A DNA stretch of 64,000 nt from Cyrtodaria siliqua (lineage: Eukaryota; Mollusca; Bivalvia; Adapedonta; Hiatellidae), in assembly GCA_037043455.1 (NCBI GenBank), contig JAWPHD010000138.1, forward strand, positions 460,001 to 524,000. The letters run 5' to 3'. Below are positions 12,637-24,650 of this stretch, in pieces. The notes under the pieces were generated by a model. The model was given only the letters and a program-made list of their open reading frames with translations. It had not been told where the DNA came from and searched no databases. How positions within the stretch are numbered: the stretch's first letter is position 1; every line of letters begins with the position of its first letter. Both the position numbers and the translations under genes were made by a program.

Positions 12637-12930
12637 CTTGGCGCAGTCAGTAGCGCAGCGGATTTGTAACCGGAGGTGGTGCCACTGAGTTTTGTCGGTG
12701 TGTTCTTGGGCAAGACACATTCCCTTAGCCTCATCCGTCGGATGGGGACGTAAACAGGGTGGTCCCGCTTATAGGTCTATCATCCGAGCATGTTAAAGAA
12801 CCATAGGAATCTGTTCGATAATAAGGGTAGTGCACGGTTCCCGGATTCCTATGTATCCTTCCCCTCTCTCTGAGGCGGCTCTAAATAACCTGTACTGTGT
12901 TGATGAGCCGTTAAATATTCAATTCAATTC
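12637..12930 (+). mobile_element. tRNA-derived SINE, near full length
   Basis: This is the most complete copy of the main SINE family here. The tRNA-like head starts with CTTGGCGCAGTCAGTAGCGC. It is followed by TTCTTGGGCAAGACACATTC, a body with GACGTAAACAGGGTGGTCCC and TTAAAGAACCATAGGAATC, the tail TCCTTCCCCTCTCTCTGAGG with GGCTCTAAATAACCTGTACT, GATGAGCCGTTAAA and an AATTC-repeat end. Other copies lie at 14770, 20770, 22836, 50684 and 63090. Confidence 0.85.
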
Positions 12931-13225
12931 ATCCGCAACTGCACTCAGCACTGTCATATGTACTATAGCTGTCCCATGCTAGTATCATGAATCAACCGTG
13001 GAATATATCACCCACACATAAAAGGGTTTGAGGGCCCCATCTTACTTGTATTAGTTTAAATATAGACCATTTGTCGGTTGAAACCTAAGATGAATTTTTT
13101 ATCAGCCAGAAACACTGTCGTAATACTTATACTGATAGCATCGAAGGAAAATAAAGAAGGCAATTTCTTTTACTTTATATTTTTAAAGTTGAATTGTGTT
13201 TTATGTCATTATAGCACATTTTAGG
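12931..13225. other. No gene seen
   Basis: AT-rich noncoding sequence. Confidence 0.4.
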
Positions 13226-13345
13226 CCATATTTCCTGGGTAGAACCAGTACTGTGTACTTACTGCTATCTGTAAGAATCGACACTTTCTCACCTACAAGT
13301 TGAGCTCCCAGTGGGAATTGAACCCGCAGCGGTGAGAGGTGAAGA
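13226..13345 (-). mobile_element. Second tRNA-derived SINE family, partial
   Basis: On the minus strand the B-box-like GGTTCAATTCCCACTGGGAG is followed by CTCAACTTGTAGGTGAG, TCGATTCTTACAGAT and an ACAGTACTGGTTCTACC end. The same order of motifs occurs on the plus strand at 51325-51590 and, diverged, at 59515-59640. Confidence 0.7.
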
Positions 13346-13824
13346 TGAGAATGTATACAAATATAAAATGCCAACCGAACATCTCAACTCAATATGTCCA
13401 TGGGACTTGAATGAACGCACTGAAAACAATCCGTGGAAAATTGTACTATGCAAGAATATATATTCATAAATAAATTTTATTTTGATGCAAAATCGATATG
13501 CTCCTCTAGACATCATAGATAAAGATCATGTAAAGTTTCGAAAAGATTTGTTAAAAACTGTGGAAGGATATAGACGCACAGATAACTAACACCATATGCC
13601 GCCTCACCTTTCAATGGTAAACAATAAACATTTAAGGTACATATTAAGGCCTTAAATATTATCTTTCATGACTAAGTAAAAAATATGTAACAAGTCAGAT
13701 ATCAAAATGAATTATTTATTTGATTTAAAACATTTTATTTCAAATATTTACATCAAAACATCCCAAATATAAAGGGTATTACATAAAAAATTAAATTGCA
13801 TCATACAATAATTGTTTTTATTTA
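13346..13824. other. No gene seen
   Basis: AT-rich noncoding sequence. Confidence 0.4.
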
Positions 13825-13970
13825 TTAAAGGGACACACAGCATTTATCAAGTTTTTATCAAGCATTAAAATGTAATTTATTTTCACTTTACACCCGCTTG
13901 CATATATTTAAATTATAAGTTATAACATTTTGGAGTTTAAAAAAAAGAAGATTGCTGCATGTCCCTTTAA
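13825..13970. mobile_element. TTAA-type MITE, 146 bp
   Basis: It begins TTAAAGGGACACACAGCA and ends TGCTGCATGTCCCTTTAA, giving inverted ends flanked by TTAA. There is no coding capacity. TTAA targets are typical of the piggyBac and Kolobok superfamilies; which one applies here cannot be told. Confidence 0.8.
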
Positions 13971-14769
13971 TATGTAATTGTTTATATGGTGCAAGCCAAT
14001 TTGAACATATGTGGGGTTATATATATATACATGTATCTGTTTGTTATTTTTTTGGTGAGGAAGACCACTCACTTTTCTTCTGGGTATAACCGGTAATATA
14101 CACCTCCTGCCATCTGTTATTCCACAAACTTTTATATAATCCAATAAAATTCAGAAAACATTTTAATCCAATAAATAAATTGGGCACGGCCGGTCAGATT
14201 AACAGGAACACATTTATATTTTCATATTAGCCCTTATTTTGAGCCACTCCAATGAACTATCCAGTTAATGTCGCCAACGATCCACCTTGTGTCTACAGTC
14301 GGATATGCATGTTGATATGATATTGTGCTGGCTGAACTGGTGATCCTCTTACTAGACATATTTTTCTTGAAGTTGATGCTAGTACTGTCCGTATGAGGTA
14401 TTGCTGATTCATGATTCATAAAAAAAATAAAATATTGTACACCATCTTGTTATTATATACTATTCTTGTTCGTTTAAGTATTTCTGATTCTGTTGTTAAT
14501 GTTGTAAAAAGTTATATGTGACTACTTGTTTCAATAAAATCCTCCCATATATATTGGGACATCACTAACTATTTTCAGCTAACTCCCAGCATCTCAGGAC
14601 TCCAGGCTCTGAAAATAAAAATGACATACATGATATTTTGTTTCAACTTAAATAGGTAACAAGTTGTAGAACTGAAATATGTAAATGAATAGTGATTATA
14701 GAACTTTTTTTACATGTACAATAAATTAAAAATAATCGTTTTCTGCTAAATCAACACATTTATTACCGG
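13971..14769. other. No gene seen
   Basis: AT-rich noncoding sequence; short open frames only. Confidence 0.4.
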
Positions 14770-15440
14770 TATACCTTATTTAGAGCCGCCCCAAATGACA
14801 CATAGGAATTCGAGAACCTGTCTTACTCTTACTAATGTATATATTAATAATTTCTATGGTTGTTTATCGTGCTTGGAGGAAAGACTCCCCAGTTTCAATC
14901 CCAATCAAACAAAAGAGGCTGAGGAACAAACAAGACTGAGGGAAGATGTATTGCCCGAAACCATAGACGAAACTCAGTGGTGCATGTGTGACTTGAACCG
15001 GAAGCTCCAGATTGCTATCATCCACCATGCTATTGCTGGGCCATGCCAGCACATTATGTTAAGTCGGGGTCTTGGTTAAGTTTAATAATTTAGATGTAAT
15101 ACAGGGACCTTTTTATTTTGTTTGTTTAATTTTACATATGTACTAAGCACAATATGACCTATTTATGTGTCGATGTGCTGTAAAACACCATTTTTGTTTT
15201 TAGTATAAAAAGTCTGAGACTAAGTGCAGGCACAGACCTAATAACAAATTATTAATATGTCTGTGGTGCAGGACTGGTGCACAATGTCACATATTTTGCA
15301 AAGAACAAACATTGATAAATTCATAGATTTTTTGAAGCTGCGCTTACCTACATACTGGCTAATACAAGGCTCTTGATGTAGTTATACTGTGAGACTGGGA
15401 AATTTGACTTGAATCTGGCTATGGTAATACTGCACACTGC
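14770..15440 (-). repeat. Composite repeat with SINE, copy 2 (inverted)
   Basis: The stretch 14770-15062 is the SINE on the minus strand, with AGAGCCGCCCC near its tail end and a head rich in TGCTGGCATGGCCCAGCAAT. The stretch 15290-15440 repeats, inverted, the segment that precedes the SINE in copy 1 at 7430-7600. The 230 bp between them in this copy differ. Confidence 0.7.
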
Positions 15441-17474
15441 CTCTAGCTAACTTAGTCTTAGCAGACCTGAAAAAAACAAGTCATATATGATATTGTTTCA
15501 TTTGTTTTTAATATTAATAACTCTGTCCAACTTTCTCAATGCTAACAATGTCAGCATTCCATAACATTTTACTTAAAACACAACTGGAATTGAAAGTGGT
15601 GCTTTCCAGAAGATGATACTGTCCAAAATGTAAGTCACAGGTGGCATTCATGAACAAATAGTAGATTTTCAAGGCTTACATTTTCATCAATTATTCATCA
15701 CTCATGTGTTCTAAAAAATTATCAGAATTAAGTTAATATATATCAACCACCACCGTTTTACATGTTTCAACGTTAAACACTTGTCATACAGAAATTAAAA
15801 GTGTATTTACTTACAAAGGCTACAGTGCAGACAATGCCATGACCCATTTCAGGCATTTGCTGGTGTGTTCCACTTTTCAATTTTAATTCTCTACATTGTC
15901 TGCTGTAATAGATCTATTTGTTTGTATTTTGTAAATTACGCACTCATGCAAAACTTGGAATTGTATACGATCGTGATTGTAACACTGTTTTAATTCTACT
16001 TCTGTGCAAATAAATTGAAATAATCCATCGGTCACCGTCAATCGGGCCGTATGTGTAAACGATCTGTCTGTGTATGTACACGGATCAGCATTATTTGACC
16101 TTTGAATGTGTGTGAGCTATTTTTAGCACATTCCTTAGCTATTTATAAACGTTCAGTTCAATTCACAATATTTAGTTTCTGTGACTGTGTATTGACCATA
16201 TGATGTTAATTTGTCCAGGGAGAAGTGGATCTGACTGGCCCTGGGCTGGGTGTTTTTCTGTGTCGCCGCCATTTTGAATAGCCTCTGAAAGAGTGAAATG
16301 CAGGTACCAACTTTCAAAACGGGCACGCAAAATGTATATTCACGAAAAAAATAAGAAATTTTCAAAAAAGGTAGATCAGGTAATGATCTTCGACTCCTGT
16401 CAATTTCAACAATATTTAAGAATATACAATTTTTGTACCCGTTTTGAAACATTGGCAATTTCGAAGAAAACAAAAACTAGTTTTTTTCGATCTCCGCATT
16501 TGTACCGCGATTTCCGACTATGATATCTCAATAAAACCTGTCAACACGATTGTTTTATAAATCTCCGACATAATAACTGACTTCTGATATGATTTGTTTT
16601 CTTTGCCATCTAGTATAAGCTTTAAACTAGTGTTTCTAAACAGAGTACTATAAAATCCGCGCATCTGCACGTGCTTGCAAAATGGGAACTACGTTGCCTC
16701 CAACCCCAATTATTTATGTTTGAGTTATGCGGTTCAGGCACGTGAAATGACTTGTCTGCTCCTGTACTGATTGTAAGACAATTAAAAGAAAACAACATAT
16801 GAGTTTGTCACAGTCTTCGAAATTAGTCGGAAGCTCGAAGCCCGCAGTTTCAGATAATTATTCGGAAGAATGTTCCTCGTTTATATATGACAGTTTTGAA
16901 CAAAGACAAGCAATGAACTTTCACGATTATTGGATAAAGGCTAACCTCCGCGCAGTGATATTATAAAAAAATCCCTGCCACCACACAATCACGTGACGAT
17001 AGCTGAGAAAAATAGCGATACACTAGGTAAGACTTGGTACAGCAAATTCTTGCCGTAATCAGCAGGCAATTGGCAATAACATCATCACCTTCGGAAAAAT
17101 GTTGAAAACATTCAACCTGTTTTGGCTTGGATCATAGATTTAAATACGTATGTAGGTCTATGCTTAGGTGTAATCTCTTTATTAAATTTACGCACAGCTT
17201 CTGTAATGTTCTCAACGGAATACATGTGTGTTTACAAGTAACCAAGTAACCGGTGTTCATATTCGCTAATTGATTTTTTTGAATAAATAATCTCTTTTTG
17301 TAACCAGATACCCTTTTTCACACTTTTTCCTATATTATGAACAAAGCAAGTTGAAATATTGACCTAAAAACATTTAACCAAAAAATTAAAATGTGTGTGG
17401 TGGCAGTGGTTATTGTAACAGAAAGGGGAAGTAACCACTTCGGGGAGTTTGGATAAAGGCAGCAATAGTTCCCA
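15441..17474. other. No gene seen
   Basis: Noncoding by inspection. Opposing open frames at 16153-16523 overlap around CCGCCATTTTGAATAGCC and have no recognised domain. Confidence 0.4.
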
Positions 17475-17757
17475 TAGGGCACGTAGATAGCGGAAATACT
17501 CTTCCCATAGGACACATATATATATCGATATTGTGTTCCCATATTACAAATGTAGATATCGGAAATGCTGTTCCCAGGACATAGATATCGGAAACACTGT
17601 TCCCACTGGACAAATGTAGATATCGGAAATGCTGTTCCCATAGGACAAATGTAGATATCGGAAGTGCTGTTCCTATAGGACACCTGTAGATATCGGAAAT
17701 GCTGTTCCCGTAGGAAAATTCAGATATCGGAAATGCTGTTCCCGCAGGACACATGTA
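17475..17757. repeat. 35-bp minisatellite, about 7-8 copies
   Basis: The unit is close to GATATCGGAAATGCTGTTCC followed by CATAGGACAAATGTA. Copies differ by a few substitutions and small gaps. The repeat explains the two overlapping minus-strand open frames rich in MGTAFPIS-like peptides, which are therefore not called genes. The core GATATCGGAAAT is shared with the repeats at 35.4 and 36.5 kb. Confidence 0.9.
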
Positions 17758-19672
17758 AATATTGACAACTGAATTAAATTGTGTTTTTTTCAGAATGTTT
17801 CTCGTTATGCGAATTTCACAGACATGTCGAAGTTCTTTGGCAGTGTTGAAATTTTGAAATCACGATCCTATTTATATGTGCAAGTTGTATGGTGTCGAAC
17901 ATTAAACATAATATGTTGAGTGGTAAAATAATTGTTGGACAATATTTTACCTAACTGTTTTTTTGTAAATGTATTGTAATTATACAAGATAGCTGATGCT
18001 AATTTTGATGTTAATGACAGAAAGGAAAATATTTCGCATAACTGGGATATCCGCTATACGGATGAATAATGACCAAATATTGGCAGACGCAGCTTTGTTG
18101 TGTATGTATAATATACTGCTATAATCGAATAGTACAGCGTTACATTATGCCCTTCCTAATATTAAAACAGCACATTACACACCAATCTTTACCCTTTAAA
18201 AGTTTTATTATTCAAACAAGTGAGCAAGCATAGGCAGTAAAATGTTGCGCTGTCATAACATGAAATACATGTATAGCTTACTTTGAATTCCATTCCTGAT
18301 TGTATATTTAGTTATGTGATTCCTGTAAATGTATAAGTGGATAATGTAAAATAAAAATATACTATTTGTGAATAAAATATTTTTTTAACTAACATACAGT
18401 AGGAACGCCACGGACCTATAACATACCAGTTCTGTTCGCATTTTAACTCCGCGAACATGGACTATTTCTTTGTATTTTACGGACTATTTTACGAATTTTC
18501 AATTAAAACAGACGCCATTTTTTTACACCCGAAACTGGGCGCGCTACGTCGGCGAGCACTACGGGTACCTATGGAGTCTAACAACACGCGTACAGTGTTT
18601 CATACCGTAGATTATGTAAAAACTAATACCTTACAGGACGAAATAACGTCCCATTATGTGTCAACACGATGTAGTGTTGGTGACTGACAGGTCACCGTGA
18701 CATACCTTGACACGTGAAATTGACATGTTGGTGCAAATTGGATTTGGGATTACTGTCTGCTGCTAGAGGTCCATTTTCAAGGTATTTGTTTTGTATTAAA
18801 ATGTGCTTATTAATAAACAGTACACACCACTTTTAGATCGTACATATTTAGACAATGGCCAAGTACAGTGCCTAAAATAGTGGTGTATACTGTATAATAG
18901 TTAATAGAAAGTTCATATAATCAACTATAAAGTGTTTTTCGTGTACTCCGATCTTTCCAGTAACTGGATGTACTGTACACTGTAGAACGTTTCGTGGAAT
19001 AAAAACATTATTAGTAGAAATGCTATCAATGTCCCCTGCACCCCCGCCCACCCAAGTACGGTAGATGGGGGGTGGGTTGGATAGATGGAGCTTGAATACC
19101 GAAAACAAGGAGGGGTAAGGAAACTAGAAACCCCCTCCACTCCACCCCTCAGATGCATAAATGTAAATTGTTAGCGTTGTCTCTTTATCGTTATGTTATC
19201 CCCATTTTCTCGCACATTCGTGAATGCATAACCATTGAAACAATGTAAACAGCCATTGACATTTGACTGAAATCGGTCAGATTCATATTTATGTACAGTA
19301 GAGTTTTGACTTTTCTATGTTACATAATGTATAACAAAGGATAAACTATGTCTGTAAAAATCATTGACATTGGATTGATGTTTTTTTTCAGAGAGGCCTC
19401 AAACGTGAATCGTGCCCTTGAGCAGCTCTAAGTGAATTGATACTGACGACTTCAGAATGTCAAGCCGTATTAAATGCCACTGGATCATTTTGAGGTGGGA
19501 GCCCTTTTAAAAACTGTTTGCACTTGTGTAGTTCTTTAAATAGAGCTTGTGTTTAGCTTGCACGGTGCTGTTCAAAGTTACAGTAAAAAATGTTTTCAGT
19601 GATAATGCAGCGTGATTGTCATATGAGCTCGTGTAAACTACATGTACTGAATACATGCGAAAACAAGTTGTG
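17758..19672. other. No gene seen
   Basis: Noncoding. A C-rich patch lies at 19030-19150 and nothing else is recognisable. Confidence 0.4.
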
Positions 19673-19992
19673 TTAAAGGGACACTAGGCAATCTTTATTT
19701 TATTTAAAACTTCTGGAGTTCGGTCAATTTTTCTGCATAGTTTGAATTTGTGCATCATTAATATTATTTATTAGAATAGTTCAGAAGAAACTGTTTTACA
19801 CATTACTTACTGTTGATAATAGTGCACCTATAATATAGTTAAGTATTTGATAGAATAAGGAAGCGAAATGAAATACTTTTATTTAATTTTTAATGCAAGC
19901 AGGTTTAAATTTAAAATGTTACCAGGTTAACAAATGGAGATGCTTATGTTAATGCTTGATAAATACTTCAAGATTGCCGTGTGTCCCTTTAA
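19673..19992. mobile_element. TTAA-type MITE, 320 bp
   Basis: It begins TTAAAGGGACACTAGGCAAT and ends AGATTGCCGTGTGTCCCTTTAA (last 20 bases inverted to the start). It is longer than, and related at its ends to, the MITE at 13825. Single similar ends occur at 7054, 20303 and 24628. Confidence 0.8.
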
Positions 19993-20769
19993 CAACTAAC
20001 TAATTACAATATGATTGAACATATTAGCGATTCAATGTGATGATTCAGTCACCTTCTCTGCATATTTTGCGGTCAAAGCAAAATATCAACAACATTAACT
20101 GCTAAAGTATTAATTGTTACCTTTTACATATGAATACTTTTCTGTTAATTATGTTAATTGTTGGTATAATGTTGTATATATATATCACTATCGCTGTCAA
20201 GTTTATATGTATTTGTTGTATCCTCACGGGTCTTATGACCCATTGGAATTATCTGAATAAACTATCTATGATTATGTTCTATGTGATGGGTCCCCAATTT
20301 ATTAAAGGGACACAGAGCAAATTTCCAATCTTGTGTCTGTTTTAGACATTTTCACATCAGAACAGACCACACATCTACAAAAGTGTCTTCTCAACTGCCC
20401 TATTAATTGTGTTTTATTTCTAAAACTAACGGCATCACCAGGTTTTGAGATAGAAAATAATTAGTTGTATATTAATGTTTTCTCCCCATGTAAAATGACC
20501 TTAAAAAACGTGTAAAATTTAACAATTTTAGATTTTTGGCAAGAGTTGTATTTTATTCCCCTTCTAGTAAAAATGGCTTATAGAGCATTGCACCCTCTGT
20601 CAGATTTAACTTTCCTTATAATATATTCTTGCTGTAGTACTGTTGGGTGAAAAATACATTAAAATTGTTCTGTAATCATGTCAGGTCAATCATATACTCG
20701 TATGATACACAATATAATATGTATTGACCCTTTATTTGATGTGCCATTTACTCATTTTTGGTCAAGGGA
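19993..20769. other. No gene; one MITE end
   Basis: TTAAAGGGACACAGAGCAAA at about 20302 resembles one end of the TTAA MITEs, but no partner end is seen. The remainder is AT-rich noncoding. Confidence 0.45.
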
Positions 20770-21050
20770 CGCTTATAGCATATCGGCTTTAAATCCAGTG
20801 AACACGGATTAAAGTCTTACTGACGCCACTGGGTTACTCCGATGTGTCCTGCTAGCCTCGTTCGTCTGATGGGAACGGAAACCAGGTGGTCCTGTGTATC
20901 GGAGTCTGTCCTCCAAGCACGTTAAAGAAACATAGGTAACTAATCGGTAGTAAGCGTAGGGCAGGGTTCCTGGATGCCTATGTATCTTTCCTCCTCTCTT
21001 TGGGGCGGCTCGAAATAACCTAAACAACGTGTTGATGAGGCGTTAAACAA
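20770..21050 (+). mobile_element. tRNA-derived SINE, diverged copy
   Basis: It has the same body and tail as the 12637 copy: GTTAAAGAAACATAGG, GGTTCCTGGATGCCTATGTA, GGGGCGGCTCGAAATAACC and GTTGATGAGGCGTTAAAC. The tRNA head is degraded. Confidence 0.75.
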
Positions 21051-21290
21051 TAATTATTTTTAAAACTGTCCCATTCCCCAAAACATGCCCTAGCTCCCCC
21101 TCGCAACACCTGATTCAAATTGAATACTATGCTCTACTTATTTTTACTTTTTATTTTCTTTCAGGCTGCACGTCATGTGGAAGAAGACTCCATGTACACC
21201 ACTGGCCAGAGTCAATGCTGAAGTTTATGTTCGCTTAATTATTTGCTTAATAAAGTATACATATGAACTAAAATATTGTCTTTATAAGTC
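21051..21290. other. No gene seen
   Basis: Noncoding spacer between two repeats. Confidence 0.4.
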
Positions 21291-22345
21291 TGTCTTCCAC
21301 CACAAAGTGGTAGGTGAGACAGATTATATTTGGCCTTTCCGTTCGTCCATCACAAATCTCTGCGCTACTTGTTGGATTTTGGCGAAACTTTGTACGAAGG
21401 ATCAGTATGTGCATATCAAATATTGAAGGTCAAGGGCGCCGTGACCCAGTAATGATTATGAAAAACCTTGTCTGCACTGTCCACTTCCCCAGAAGCAAAT
21501 CTCATCAAAATTCATGGTTTGAGTGCATTTGGTGAGAGAATGATGCCTTTTGATTTTGATGTCATTAGGTCAAAGGTCATTGTCACCGTAACATGATAAT
21601 GTAAAATGTTGTAAACTGTAAGTCCACTTTCCCTAAAGCAAATATCATGACACTTAATGGATGTATTGCTTCTGGCGAGAGGGTGATTCTTTTGATGTTG
21701 AGTGGGTCAACGGTCAAGGTCACTGACCGGATAATGAAACGAATTGTCCGACTGTAACTTCTGTTTTCCTGAAGGAAGTCTGTAGAAACGCCATGGGTTG
21801 ACTGCCTGTGATAAGACTATTTCACCGTTTGATGATTTTGAGGTTAATAGGTCAAAGGTCAATATAACCCTAATACCTTGGCCACAGTGTAACTACTTAT
21901 TTACTGAAGCAAATACATGTATCATGAAACTACATGGGTCGACTGCATTTGGTGAGAGAATGACCCCTATTTAGTTCGAGATCAAATGTCAAGGTCACTG
22001 AAGTAACTATTTTCAAACGTCATGGGTTGACTGCCTTTGGTAAGAGTATAATCCCTATTAATATTGAGGTCAGTAAATCTAAGGTCAACGTCGCAGTGAC
22101 TTGCTAATGAAAAATCGAGTCCGCAATGAAACTCTTTTTTACTTTCTCTAAAGCTAATTTCATAAAACGTCATACTTTGAGTGCCTTTGGGGAAATGATA
22201 ATCCCTGTTTATTGTGAAGTCAGTAGTTGAAAGGTCCGTTACCATGACCGGAAAATGAAATGTCTTGCCCACACAGGTTTTCCTTTTATCTAAAGCAAAT
22301 TTCATGAAACTTCATTGGTGGACAGTGGAAAGAGGATAATCCATT
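21290..22345. repeat. Degenerate tandem block, about 150-bp period
   Basis: Successive units share CATGGGTTGACTGCNTTTGG, a GAGAGAATGA-like phrase, TTTTGATNTTGAGGTCANTA and AGGTCAAAGGTCANNGTCAC. Six to seven diverged units are visible, preceded by CACCACAAAGTGGTAGGTGA. It is noncoding and of mollusc type. Confidence 0.75.
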
Positions 22346-22835
22346 TGATTTTTAGGTCAAAGGTCAAGTTCCCTGCTGACATCCACTATCAACAATTTAT
22401 AAACAAGGATAACCAGTTTGGTTTTGTGTCTTTTGAATTTCATAAACACACATGTTATAATATTAATGGTATAATATATGAATATTTTCTTGCACAATGT
22501 AGAATCCAGTAAAACAAGTGGTTTTGTTCATCGATACTGTCGCCTGTGAACCAAACCACTTGTTGTTAAATTACAGGATTCAACAGTGTGTAAGCCATAT
22601 TCCGAATCATAAATTAAAAAAATAATATTAAAACAAACAAAACATGCTATTTGATGAAAACAGACGTATTCAAATTTTCAAAGTAGCAATATTCGCAGAA
22701 TATAGTAGATTTCAACTGCTAAAAACAAACATGTTGTTTTTTTCAGGAACAAAAATTCTAATGAATATAGTATTTATCATCGTTATATATTTTCAGGGAA
22801 ATGTTTAATATGTCTGTTTTCAAATACTACAGCCC
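22346..22835. other. No gene seen
   Basis: A short inverted phrase surrounds 22513-22565: AAACAAGTGGTTTTGTTC faces AACCAAACCACTTGTTGTT. Otherwise AT-rich. Confidence 0.45.
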
Positions 22836-23012
22836 GTGTATCGGTCTATCCTCCGAGCACGTAAAAGAACCATAGGAATCTATTCGATAATAAGAGTAGG
22901 GCACGGTTCCCGGATTCCTATGTATCCTTCCCCTCTCTCTGGGGCGGCTCTAAATAACCTGTACTGTGTTGATGAGCCGTTAAACAACATTCAATTCAAT
23001 TCAATTCAAATA
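22836..23012 (+). mobile_element. tRNA-derived SINE, 5'-truncated
   Basis: Only the body and tail remain, from GTATCGGTCTATCCTCCGAG through CCTTCCCCTCTCTCTGGGGC to GATGAGCCGTTAAACAACAT and an ATTCA-repeat end. It is very similar to the copies at 12637 and 50684. Confidence 0.85.
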
Positions 23013-23157
23013 CTACAGATTGTAACACACCGCACATGTATAATAATTATTCAGTATTTACTTTCAATATAGTAGTGAGTATGACTGCGTTCTGGGACCA
23101 TACATATAAATATAAAAGAATAATATATATAAATATATATATATATAAAACTATATA

Positions 23158-24455
23158 TGCCACAGGAACTGGTCACTTTTAATTTTTGCCTTCTATTATT
23201 ATAATTGTCTATAAAGGACTTTAATGGGAAATTTTGGAAAATGCTGGTGTTCTTTTTCAGAGGTCAGGCAGACGTTCGAAACAATCTCAGTTACATGCAC
23301 ACTATATACTAACATGTGCAGAAATAAATTTCCTATCCAACAATACCTTTCTTCCTACGATCCCTTGTAAATTCGCTGAGATATCCGAGTTCAAAGTCAC
23401 CAAAGTGCAATTTCAAGCTGCACGTCGTTTGTCTATGTCCCCTATGTAAACAAATGAAATTTACCGAAAATCAGGTGTCCGTTAATTCCGTTAATTTCGG
23501 CGCAGTATTCCAGCTTCAAATCACAACCAATTCACTAAAGTAAAGCATCGATACGTAAATAAATCCATATTTTATCAGTTTGCATAGTCCGTATCACGAG
23601 AAAGTCACACAACAACGAGTATTTCGCCACTTGTTATCGGCACTAGCAGACTTTACAAATGAAACCGCCATTTTCAATTGAATTACGGGGCCGAATGACG
23701 TCATAATGCGAACCTAACAGCTATGGTAAAAAAAAATACTTTTTAAAATTATTCTTGAATATATTATTAAATACGCTTGTGCTTATCCATAACACTATTA
23801 TTGATTATAATAGTGTTATGGATAAGCGCAAACGTATTTTCTAATATATTCAAGAATAATATTAAAAAGTAAAAATACTTACCATAGCTGTTAGGTTCGC
23901 ATTATGACGTCATTCGGCCCCGTAATTCATTTGAAAATGGCGGTTTCATTTGTAAAGTCTGCTAGTGCCGATAACAAGTGGCGAAATACTCGTTGTTGTG
24001 TGACTTTCTCGTGATACGGACTATGCAAACTGATAACAGATGGATTTATTTACGTATCGGTGCTTTACTTTAGTGAATTGGTTGTGATTTGAAGCTGGAA
24101 TACTGCGCCGAAATTAACGGAATTAACGAACACCTGTTTTCGGTAAATTTCATTTGTTTACATACATGTAGGGGACATAGACAAACGACGTGCAGCTTGA
24201 AATTGCACTTTGGTGACTTTGAACTCGGATATCTCAGCGAATTTACAAGGGATCGTAGGAAGAAAGGTATTGTTGGATAGGAAATTTATTTCTGCACATG
24301 TTAGTATATAGTGTGCATGTAACTGAGATTGTTTCGAACGTCTGCCTGACCTCTGAAAAAGAACACCAGCATTTTCCAAAATTTCCCATTAAAGTCCTTT
24401 ATAGACAATTATAATAATAGAAGGCAAAAATTAAAAGTGACCAGTTCCTGTGATA
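23158..24455. mobile_element. 1.3-kb near-perfect palindrome (foldback element)
   Basis: Two arms of about 645 bp are inverted copies with only scattered differences and a central loop of about 7 bp near 23801-23807. The left arm starts CACAGGAACTGGTCACTTTT at 23161 and its complement ends at 24452. Both arms contain the same 70-codon open frame (23234-23449 and 24379-24158), which is a by-product of the inverted repeat. AT-only microsatellite lies just upstream at 23115-23155. A diverged relative is at 11040-11480, so it belongs to a mobile foldback family. A transcript across it would form a very long hairpin. Confidence 0.9.
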
Positions 24456-24650
24456 TATGCCCTATAAAGATAACAGACCCGCACCTTTTGGATTTACGCG
24501 TAAAGGGTTTCACAACACCACAAACCATTGACACAATTTCATGTCCACATGTTTATATTATGCAATCTTCGAGTTTACACAAAATCATGTTTGTTACTGA
24601 CAGTAGCATGTCTGTTACTCGTCTTGGTTAAAGGGACACATGCCAATCTT
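24456..24650. other. Spacer with one MITE end
   Basis: TTAAAGGGACACATGCCAAT at about 24629 matches the TTAA MITE ends; the partner end was not found. Confidence 0.45.

Noticed and set aside
17330..17754. Two overlapping frames with repeated MGTAFPIS-like peptides
   Set aside because: They are translations of the 35-bp minisatellite.
23234..24379. Identical 70-73 codon frames on opposite strands
   Set aside because: They are produced by the two arms of the palindrome, not by two genes.
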